From an uncultured Planctomycetaceae bacterium (lineage in GTDB: Bacteria > Planctomycetota > Planctomycetia > Pirellulales > Pirellulaceae), in NCBI GenBank assembly GCA_903927685.1, contig CAIYOB010001146.1:1-5986 (forward strand): a stretch of DNA of 5,986 bases, written 5' to 3'. Below the pieces are notes generated by a model. It was not told the DNA's origin, did no database searches, and was given only the letters and a program-made list of their open reading frames with translations. The translations under genes and the position numbers were made by a program. This document shows positions 1 to 5,706 of this stretch, one piece after another (position 1 is the first letter of the stretch; each line of letters begins with the position of its first letter).

Positions 1-506
1 AAATCATGGCCGTTCTGTTGCCGCCGGGCGTGGTAGTCCCAGCCGCCGTCCAGGCATTGGGTCGCCGCGATCAGCTTCAGCGACCGGTCCAGGACGCTGT
101 TCAGACGCCGGTCCCGGCCCGTGGTCATCCCGTGAGCCTGCCCCAGGACGAACGTCGCCAGGCCGTGGTTGTACATGTCATGCTGCTGGTTGGAGATGTT
201 CAGCAGTCCTGAGGGCTTGGCGTTGTTCATCACGTAATCCAGTGCCCGCTGGACCGTCTTGCCGTACTTGCCGCGGCCGGGCGCATGGCCGGCGGCCATG
301 AATGCCAGGGCTCCCATGCCGACCAACCCCACGTCGTTGCAGGTCCAATTGCCCTCGGGGCCCTGGTTCTTTTCCAACCACTCCAAGCCGCGCTGCAACG
401 CCTGCTCGCTTTCCAGGGTCAATTCCCAGTCGCCTTCGCCGCGGGCGCCCGGCGGCAGCAGGGCCGACAGCGTCGCGGCCAGGCAGATCATGCTCCAGGT
501 CTTCAT
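1..506 (-). CDS. Secreted prenyltransferase/squalene-oxidase-repeat protein, N-terminal part (runs off left edge)
   Basis: The minus strand from the ATG at 506-504 is open to the window edge, giving 168 residues with no stop. The start is well supported: AGGAG at 517-513 lies 6 bases upstream. Residues 1-23 (MKTWSMICLAATLSALLPPG then ARG) form a Sec signal peptide with likely cleavage after Gly23, so the mature protein is probably exported. The rest matches the repeats of the prenyltransferase/squalene oxidase alpha-alpha barrel. It has a first helix ending LEWLEKNQ with a following EGNW, a buried glycine-rich helix (LVGMGALAFMAAG), the stretch MYNHGLATFVLGQ around residue 111, and a QW-type turn (TQCLDGGWDY) near 149-158. 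These features are common in planctomycete secreted proteins of unknown substrate. They do not imply terpene cyclase activity, and no DxDD catalytic motif is visible in this part. The gene is divergent from the subtilase operon and probably unrelated to it. Family call is good; function is unknown. Confidence 0.88.
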   Translation of the reverse strand, partial: MKTWSMICLAATLSALLPPGARGEGDWELTLESEQALQRGLEWLEKNQGPEGNWTCNDVGLVGMGALAFMAAGHAPGRGKYGKTVQRALDYVMNNAKPSGLLNISNQQHDMYNHGLATFVLGQAHGMTTGRDRRLNSVLDRSLKLIAATQCLDGGWDYHARRQQNGHD

Positions 507-512
507 CAGCAG

Positions 513-517
513 CTCCT
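513..517 (-). promoter_or_regulatory. Ribosome binding site of the prenyltransferase-repeat gene
   Basis: On the minus strand AGGAG is followed by 6 bases and then ATG (506-504). It fixes the start of a gene that would otherwise be missed because it is open at the window edge. Confidence 0.7.
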
Positions 518-558
518 TGCGGTGGGAGAGTCCGAGCCTGTCAGTCGCAGCTCGCCTC

Positions 559-587
559 TTGGTTCTCGATTTGGCTTGCCGTAGGAT
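559..587 (+). promoter_or_regulatory. Weak sigma70-like promoter candidate for the subtilase-MBL operon
   Basis: TTGGTT (559-564) and TAGGAT (582-587) are separated by 17 bases, in one of the few A/T-richer patches of the divergent intergenic region. Matches to consensus are 3 of 6 and 4 of 6. Initiation from here would leave a 5' untranslated leader of roughly 145 bases. Planctomycete promoters are poorly defined, so this is only a placement suggestion. Confidence 0.2.
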
Positions 588-612
588 AAACTGAGTCGTT
601 GGCTGAACGCAA
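583..612 (-). promoter_or_regulatory. Weak sigma70-like promoter candidate for the left gene
   Basis: On the minus strand TTGCGT (612-607) is followed by an 18-base spacer and TATCCT (588-583). Its -10 hexamer overlaps the plus-strand candidate at 582-587, so the two divergent units might share one A/T patch. The consensus match is modest (3 of 6 and 4 of 6) and may be chance. Confidence 0.17.
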
Positions 613-730
613 CTATGCGAGCTTGGAGAATGAACCGGTTCGTGCTTGATGCCGAAGTCCCGCCAAGACGATTGCATCCAGCACGGGGGCGAAGCAGAAT
701 CCTAGGTAGAGATCTGCGCGCGACACCCCC

Positions 731-734
731 GAGG
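731..734 (+). promoter_or_regulatory. Ribosome binding site deciding the subtilase start
   Basis: GAGG at 731-734 lies 2 bases before the ATG at 737 but 8 bases before the in-frame ATG at 743. The second spacing is the normal one, so 743 is preferred. An in-frame stop (TAG, 707-709) excludes any start further upstream. Confidence 0.45.
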
Positions 735-742
735 CCATGCCG

Positions 743-2689
743 ATGACGCTGTCCCCCGAACACATCCGTAATCTGCTGTACGGGCAAGGGCACGATCTCC
801 GCTTCACCCAGGACTCGCCGGTCCTGCCCGATGTCTGGGCGGAATACGCCCAACGGCCGGAGGGCCCGGTCGACCTGCTGCTGACGCCTTTTCAAGATCC
901 CGCCGCACCGGTGTTGGGCCCCCCGCAACTGGCCGCCGCGTTCGGACGTCTGCTGCCGCAGCCAGCCAGTCGCTCGCAGAGCTTCTCGCGCACGGGCAGC
1001 TCGGACCACGAATTGGCCGTGAACCAGACGACCGTCGCCGTTCGCTTGTGGTTCGACGAGTTGACGCGAGTCGTGTTGCCGCTGTCTTCCTGGTGGCAGT
1101 CGCGCTTGGTGCGGGCAAAGGCGGACGAGCGTCTGCGGGACAAGGCCCTGCGGACGCTGGCTAGACTGAAGACGGCCTCGGGTCGGCGGTGGCTGGCCAA
1201 GGTGTGTGCCGAATCGACGCCCGGCCCTCCCCCGGAAATCAGCGCGGACTTGTACTGGACGATGCTGGTCGTGGGCGTCATCGCGATGGCCAACCCACGG
1301 GTGCAGGCGGGCCTTGGCGGGACCGAGCCACCGCCGGACAGTTGGCCGATCCCGTCCGAGGCGGAACCGCGGCGGGCGTACTTCGAGCGGTTGTTCGCTT
1401 CCCTGGCCGGATTGTTCGCGGGAGCCGACCTGGCCCCGGCCGCGGGGCCGTTGGTTCACCTGGTCAGCCGCAATCGGCCCGCCACGGCCTGCCTGCACCG
1501 CTCGGTTCCGGCGGTCAAGGCGGATGCGGCGGTCAAGCTGTTTCAGATCGATTGTGCGGACATCACCTGGGCGATTGCGGACAGCGGCATCGACGCCCGC
1601 CATCCCGCCTTTCGCCGCCGCGGCGAGGACGGGCAGGCCCAGCCGTTGGATCGGGCCAAGGCTTGGAACTCCGTCAGCCGCGTGACCGCGACTTATGACT
1701 TTACCCTCATCCGGCGGATCCTGAGCGCCGCCGACGACGACACGGCCTCGCTGCCGGCCCAACTGCGCCGGATCCTGCAGCGGGATCCGGCAAAGCGGAC
1801 CGAGATCCGGAACCGGTTGCTGGGCGGTCGCGAGATCGACTGGCCGCTGCTGATGCCCTTCCTGGGCGTCCCGCATGACAAAGACTACGTCGTGCCGACG
1901 CATGACCACGGGACGCACGTGGCCGGAATCGTAGCTGCGGACTGGCGGCCGAACGAAGATCCGGAAGGCCGTCTCGAAGCCCCGCTGGTCGGAATGTGCC
2001 CGAATCTCAATTTGATCGACCTGCGAATCCTGGACGAGCAGGGGCAGGGCGACGAGTTCAGCATTATGGCCGCCCTGCAGTTCTTGGGATACCTTAATTC
2101 CCACAAGGACTTCCTCGTCGTGCACGGCGTGAACCTCAGCCTCTCTATCCGCCACGAAGTCGCGAATTACGCCTGTGGGCGGACGCCGATTTGCGAGGAA
2201 TGCGAACGCCTGGTGGCGGCGGGGATTGTCGTTGTCGCCGCCGCGGGCAACGAGGGGTTTGAGCGTAATTCCAGGTCGGCGAACGGACGCGAGTACCAGC
2301 CGATCTCGATCACCGATCCTGGCAATGCGGCCAGCGTCATCACGGTCGGAGCCACGCACCGGGATATGCCGCATACATACGGCGTCAGCTACATTTCCAG
2401 CCGGGGGCCGACGGGTGACGGCCGCTGGAAACCCGATTTGGTCGCGCCGGGCGAGAAAATCGACTCGGTCGCACCGGAAGGCGGCTTGGTCCGCAAGGAC
2501 GGCACCAGTATGGCCGCCCCCCACGTCAGCGGCGCGGCCGCCCTGCTGCTGGCTCGGCATCGCGAGTTCCTGCGGCAACCTCTGCGGGTCAAGTCCGTGC
2601 TGTGCGAAGCGGCGACGGACCTCGGACGAGAGCGTTATTTCCAAGGGCACGGCATGCTCGATGTCTTGCGTGCCTTGCAGGCCGTTTGA
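743..2689 (+). CDS. Cytosolic S8 (subtilisin-family) serine protease with N-terminal extension and D-H insertion
   Basis: This 648-residue protein is a serine endopeptidase of the subtilisin fold with a complete catalytic set. Asp280 is in WAIADSGIDARHPAF, His389 in HDHGTHVAGIVA, oxyanion Asn503 in AAAGNEG and Ser589 in GTSMAAPHVSGAAALL. No signal peptide or recognisable I9 inhibitor prodomain is seen, so it probably works inside the cell and is held in check some other way (inference). Residues 1 to about 260 match no domain I recognise; a short hydrophobic run (170-183) looks like a buried helix. Asp and His are 109 residues apart against about 32 in subtilisin BPN', so roughly 75-80 residues are inserted (about 300-385), charged and probably helical. 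Three cysteines (478, 484, 487; C-x5-C-x2-C) lie before the oxyanion strand. The chain ends soon after the protease fold, without a C-terminal sorting domain. The start at 743 is preferred on ribosome-site spacing; ATG 737 would add two residues. It is followed after 37 bases by the MBL gene, presumably as one transcript. Confidence 0.93.
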   Translation: MTLSPEHIRNLLYGQGHDLRFTQDSPVLPDVWAEYAQRPEGPVDLLLTPFQDPAAPVLGPPQLAAAFGRLLPQPASRSQSFSRTGSSDHELAVNQTTVAVRLWFDELTRVVLPLSSWWQSRLVRAKADERLRDKALRTLARLKTASGRRWLAKVCAESTPGPPPEISADLYWTMLVVGVIAMANPRVQAGLGGTEPPPDSWPIPSEAEPRRAYFERLFASLAGLFAGADLAPAAGPLVHLVSRNRPATACLHRSVPAVKADAAVKLFQIDCADITWAIADSGIDARHPAFRRRGEDGQAQPLDRAKAWNSVSRVTATYDFTLIRRILSAADDDTASLPAQLRRILQRDPAKRTEIRNRLLGGREIDWPLLMPFLGVPHDKDYVVPTHDHGTHVAGIVAADWRPNEDPEGRLEAPLVGMCPNLNLIDLRILDEQGQGDEFSIMAALQFLGYLNSHKDFLVVHGVNLSLSIRHEVANYACGRTPICEECERLVAAGIVVVAAAGNEGFERNSRSANGREYQPISITDPGNAASVITVGATHRDMPHTYGVSYISSRGPTGDGRWKPDLVAPGEKIDSVAPEGGLVRKDGTSMAAPHVSGAAALLLARHREFLRQPLRVKSVLCEAATDLGRERYFQGHGMLDVLRALQAV

Positions 2690-2711
2690 TCCATCCCCCC
2701 CACAGCGTCCG

Positions 2712-2718
2712 AAAGGAG
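2712..2718 (+). promoter_or_regulatory. Ribosome binding site deciding the MBL start
   Basis: AAAGGAG lies 8 bases before the ATG at 2727. The same frame is open far upstream into the subtilase gene (back to 2175), so this site is what places the real start at 2727, just after the subtilase stop. Confidence 0.8.
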
Positions 2719-2726
2719 ACTGCCCG

Positions 2727-3875
2727 ATGCCGTTCGCGCTCGAAGCCCTGGAGGCCAAGCACGGCGACGCCCTGCTGCTGCACTACGGTTCAGCAACGGC
2801 TCCGCAGCTGATCGTGATTGACGGCGGCCCCGCCGGGGTCTACACCCGCACGCTGAAGCCTCGCTTGGACCAGCTCAAGCAGGAGCGGTCGCCCGACAAG
2901 CCCCTGCCTATCCGGATGGTCATGGTCAGCCACTTGGACGACGACCATCTCAACGGCATCCTGCAACTGATCGGCAAGCTGGCGGGCCTGAAGGAACAGG
3001 ACAAGCCGCTGCCGTACGAGATCACCACGCTGTGGCACAACAGCTTTGACGATCTGTTGGGCAACGAAGCCGACGAGTTGGTGGCGTCGCTCCGGACCGC
3101 GGTCACCGCGGCTTCCGCGGCGAGTTTCCCAGCCAGTCTTCCCGTGCGCCGCGACACGGCGCTGGTGCTGGCGAGTGTCCAGCAGGGCCGGCAGCTCCGC
3201 GACGCCGCCAGCCGCCTGGGGCTCGGTGTGAATGACGGGTTCCGCAACCTGGTCATGGTTCCCGCGGGCCAGAAAAGCCGGGTGTTCGACGCCGGAGGCG
3301 GCTTGAAGCTGACCGTCATCGGGCCGGACGAAGAACGTGTCCGGGCACTGCAGCAGGAGTGGGACGAGCAGATCCTACAGGCGGGCGTCGCCCGGGCCGC
3401 CGACTTGGCCGACAACTCGGCGTTTAATCTTTCCAGTCTCACGGTGTTGGCGAAATTCCGGAAAAAGTCCATGCTGCTGACCGGCGACGCCCGCGGAGAC
3501 TACGTTCTGGCCGGCCTGCGCCGGGCCCAGTTGCTGAAGAACGGCAAGCTGCACGTGGACTTGCTCAAGATCCCCCACCACGGCAGCGACAACAACGTCG
3601 ATACGAGTTTCTTCCGCGTCGTCACCGCCGACCATTACGTCGTCTCTGGAAACGGCGGAGACGGCAACCCCGAGGTGGCCACCTTTCAGATGATCTCCGA
3701 GGCCCGCGGCCAGGACGAGTTCACCATTCACCTGACACACGGCACGCTGCCGAAAGACCCGCGGCCGACCAAGCTGCTCGATTTCTTCCAGCGTGAAAAA
3801 GAGGCGGGGAAGAAGTACACGACCGCCGTGCGGCCGGAAGGCTCGCTGGGAATCACGGTGGATTTGCTGGCGTGA
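2727..3875 (+). CDS. ComEC-like metallo-beta-lactamase-fold hydrolase, soluble
   Basis: This 382-residue protein has the metallo-beta-lactamase (MBL) fold and most resembles the C-terminal hydrolase domain of the DNA-uptake protein ComEC/Rec2. The first strands read ALLLHYG and LIVIDGG. The metal motif is SHLDDDHLNG (His69, Asp71, Asp73, His74), the H-x-D-x-D-H variant. LLTGDARGDY carries metal ligand Asp254, and LLKIPHHGSDNN (His284/His285) matches the ComEC PHHGS signature. The usual final histidine of the ComEC 'GHP' motif appears as Asn314 in GDGNPEV, which may alter metal binding. A long middle region (about 75-245) contains LWHNSFDD near residue 102 and separates the metal motifs. There are no membrane segments or signal peptide, so it is a free-standing cytosolic enzyme, unlike ComEC. 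Nuclease or phosphodiesterase activity is plausible from the family; the substrate is unknown. It is the second gene of an operon with the subtilase (37-base gap), which suggests a shared pathway. A start at 2175 is rejected because the first motifs begin only after 2727. Confidence 0.9.
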   Translation: MPFALEALEAKHGDALLLHYGSATAPQLIVIDGGPAGVYTRTLKPRLDQLKQERSPDKPLPIRMVMVSHLDDDHLNGILQLIGKLAGLKEQDKPLPYEITTLWHNSFDDLLGNEADELVASLRTAVTAASAASFPASLPVRRDTALVLASVQQGRQLRDAASRLGLGVNDGFRNLVMVPAGQKSRVFDAGGGLKLTVIGPDEERVRALQQEWDEQILQAGVARAADLADNSAFNLSSLTVLAKFRKKSMLLTGDARGDYVLAGLRRAQLLKNGKLHVDLLKIPHHGSDNNVDTSFFRVVTADHYVVSGNGGDGNPEVATFQMISEARGQDEFTIHLTHGTLPKDPRPTKLLDFFQREKEAGKKYTTAVRPEGSLGITVDLLA

Positions 3876-3893
3876 GCCCCCTCCCGCTTCCCA

Positions 3894-3920
3894 CTGGCGA
3901 CCGACGGGAACGGTCACCAG
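3894..3920 (-). terminator. Stem-loop between convergent operons, possible transcription end
   Basis: CTGGCGACCG (3894-3903) and CGGTCACCAG (3911-3920) form an inverted repeat around a 7-base loop. In minus-strand RNA all 10 positions pair (one G-U); in plus-strand RNA there is one C-A mismatch. It overlaps the last codons of the SDR gene and lies just past the MBL stop. No T-run follows on either strand, so it is not a textbook intrinsic terminator; it could be a Rho-assisted end or an RNA-stabilising hairpin. Confidence 0.35.
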
Positions 3921-4705
3921 GCGGTCCAGCCGCCGTCGATCAACAGGTTCTGGCCGGTCATGTAACTGCTCGCATCGGAGGCCAGAAAGACAATCGCCCC
4001 CTTCAGCTCGTGGGGCGATCCCATCCGCCCCATCGGCGACTTGGCCTTGAGACGTTCGACCATCTCTGCCGGCGCTTGCGGATTGGGAAAGGGACCGGGG
4101 CTGAGACAGTTGACGCGCACGCCGTCCTTGGCCCAGTACACCGCCAAGTGCCGCGTCAGCTGGACAATCCCGCCCTTGAGCGCATGATACGCCACCGGAC
4201 TCGCCGCACAGACGCCCGCGTACGCGTCCGGGTACGAGCCGACGACACCGTACATCGAGCCTAACAGGATGACGCTGGCCGCCTGCTGCCGGCCCACCGC
4301 ATGCTCGCGCACGCGGCGAGCCAGGAGGAAATAGCCGGTCAAGTTCGCCAGTTGCCGCTGAAACTGCCCGGCGGTGACGGTCGTCCAGTCCGCTCCCAAC
4401 GCCTCGTGGCCGTTGTTCACCAGAATGTCGATCCGGCCGGCCTGGGCGACGGCGTCGGCGCAACCGCGTTCGATGGATGCCTCGTCGAGGTGATCGAGGC
4501 AAACCGCCAGATGCCGGCCGGCTTCCCGGCCGCCGAGTGCGGATGCAACCGCGCGCGCGTTGTCCAGGCTGCGGCTCGACACCACCACGCGGGCTCCGGC
4601 TTCGGCCAGGCCGTCCGCCAACGCACGCCCGAGATAGCCTCGCGCCCCCGTGATCAAAGCCACGCGGCCGGACAAGTCGAAGAGGCGTTGAATGCTGAAG
4701 TCCAT
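3914..4705 (-). CDS. Short-chain dehydrogenase/reductase (SDR, classical type)
   Basis: This 263-residue protein is an NAD(P)-dependent oxidoreductase of the classical SDR family, of normal length. The cofactor loop is TGARGYLG (residues 19-26), and Ser43-Ser44-Arg45 ends beta2, which hints at NADP preference. The usual NNAG motif is NNGH (97-100). The catalytic set is complete: Asn121, Ser150 (LLGSMYG), Tyr173 and Lys177 (AYHALKGG). The C-terminus ends in DGGWTAW, typical of FabG/gluconate-dehydrogenase-like members. The segment from GSMYGVVGSYPDAYAG to SPVAYHALKGG reminds me of SDRs in nonulosonic-acid sugar clusters, though this is from memory. The ATG at 4705 has only a weak AAGG site 10 bases upstream; it lies 27 bases after the aldo/keto reductase stop and is probably co-transcribed. 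It is the last gene of the minus-strand operon and converges on the MBL gene. Substrate cannot be assigned. Confidence 0.93.
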   Translation of the reverse strand: MDFSIQRLFDLSGRVALITGARGYLGRALADGLAEAGARVVVSSRSLDNARAVASALGGREAGRHLAVCLDHLDEASIERGCADAVAQAGRIDILVNNGHEALGADWTTVTAGQFQRQLANLTGYFLLARRVREHAVGRQQAASVILLGSMYGVVGSYPDAYAGVCAASPVAYHALKGGIVQLTRHLAVYWAKDGVRVNCLSPGPFPNPQAPAEMVERLKAKSPMGRMGSPHELKGAIVFLASDASSYMTGQNLLIDGGWTAW

Positions 4706-4732
4706 GCTGGTTTGACCTTGGATCGAGATGTT

Positions 4733-5683
4733 CTAGTTGCGCTCACCCCACATCGACGGCGTGAGCAGTGACTCCGGGAGTTCCGTGACTGCGGCGTCGA
4801 CCGCTCTCAACAGATCGCCAGGCAACGGACCGCGGGCAAACATCGCCAGGTTCTCGCGGACCTGGGCGATCGTCTCGACGCCCGTCAACACGCAGGCCAC
4901 GCCGTCCTGGGACAACATGTACCGGCACACCAATTCGGCCAGGTTCATGCCGGCTTGATCGGCCAAGCCGGCCAATTGGCGCCGGACCGGGAGCACGTCG
5001 CGGAGGTTCGCCGGGATGTCCTCCTCGGGCATCACCAGCAAACCCTGCAGGTAAACGCTGCGGATGAACACCGCCACACCGCGTGCCGCAGCGTCCCGGA
5101 ACACGCCGCTGTGCTGATGACGCCGATCGAGGACATTGCCGGGGATCTGCAATGCCGACACCTTGCCCGCCGCAACAAACTGGGCCGCCGGACCGGGGCG
5201 ATTGTCGCAGGAGACACCCATCTGCTGCATCCAGCCCCGGTCGCGCAGTTCCTCGAGCACGTGCAGATAGGCCGCGTCCGCCTCCCGGTGAAACAGCACG
5301 ATCGGCAGACAATCCAGCTGCAGTCGCTGCCGTGATTCGGCGAGTGATTGCTCGATCGCCCGCGAGGCCGCAGCGGCATCGGCCAGCACCTCGGGGCCCA
5401 GCGGACGGACCTTGGTCACAACCACCACTTGCTCGGCGACGCCCAGTTCGTGCAACGCCCGACCCAGTACCTGTTCGCTGGTGCCGTAGGCGGCAGCGGT
5501 GTCGAAGCCGTTGACGCCGCCTTCGACTGCCGCCGCGACGATCCCCAGGGCATCCCGATAGGTCGGTTGTCCCGTGCGGTTGGCCACGCCGTAGGGCATT
5601 CCGAACTGGACGGTCCCCAGCATCAGGCGGGACAGCGGGACGCCGTGAGCGTTCAGCCGAGCTGGCTCGTGGTGGAAGGGCAT
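4733..5683 (-). CDS. Aldo/keto reductase
   Basis: This 316-residue TIM-barrel protein reduces or oxidises carbonyl/hydroxyl groups with NADP(H). The catalytic tetrad is intact: Asp61 and Tyr66 in FDTAAAYGTSE, Lys91 in VVVTKVRP and His132 in IVLFHREAD. The start region LMLGTVQFGMPYGVANRTG and the later FIRSVYLQGLL place it in the AKR group often seen near sugar-modification genes (from memory), rather than in the sugar-transport beta-subunit group. The start at 5683 is chosen because the conserved first strand begins near residue 18, a purine-rich GGGGAGAGAG precedes it (nearest GAG 9 bases away), and it leaves a 23-base gap after the upstream stop. The in-frame ATG at 5794 would add 37 low-similarity residues overlapping the upstream gene. 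It is co-directional with the aldolase-like gene upstream and the SDR downstream. The two reductases suggest successive redox steps on one carbon skeleton (inference). Confidence 0.93.
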   Translation of the reverse strand: MPFHHEPARLNAHGVPLSRLMLGTVQFGMPYGVANRTGQPTYRDALGIVAAAVEGGVNGFDTAAAYGTSEQVLGRALHELGVAEQVVVVTKVRPLGPEVLADAAAASRAIEQSLAESRQRLQLDCLPIVLFHREADAAYLHVLEELRDRGWMQQMGVSCDNRPGPAAQFVAAGKVSALQIPGNVLDRRHQHSGVFRDAAARGVAVFIRSVYLQGLLVMPEEDIPANLRDVLPVRRQLAGLADQAGMNLAELVCRYMLSQDGVACVLTGVETIAQVRENLAMFARGPLPGDLLRAVDAAVTELPESLLTPSMWGERN

Positions 5684-5706
5684 TCGGATTGACTCTCTCC
5701 CCGCGT

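Noticed and set aside
1250..1291. Possible transmembrane helix in the subtilase N-terminal region (residues 170-183)
   Set aside because: It is only about 14 hydrophobic residues, too short for a membrane span, and has no flanking topology signals. More likely a buried helix.
1709..1787. Repeated CGGATCCTG units encoding RRIL twice
   Set aside because: Two short copies within coding sequence encoding amphipathic helices; not a DNA repeat array or mobile-element end.
2175..2726. Upstream extension of the MBL reading frame (184 codons)
   Set aside because: It lies wholly inside the subtilase gene, whose own frame encodes the oxyanion Asn and catalytic Ser there. The strong ribosome site at 2712-2718 and the first MBL strand place the start at 2727.
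506..2758. Long 750-codon open frame on the minus strand opposite the subtilase
   Set aside because: It is the antisense shadow of a high-GC gene. Its translation is Arg/Gly/Gln-rich with no recognisable domain, while the plus strand holds a full protease triad. The TGA/ATG overlap with the left gene at 504-508 is coincidental.
3375..4502. 375-codon minus-strand open frame spanning the MBL 3' end and most of the SDR
   Set aside because: It crosses two real genes in a shadow frame, is Arg/Gly-rich and shows no family signature; the SDR frame has complete catalytic motifs.
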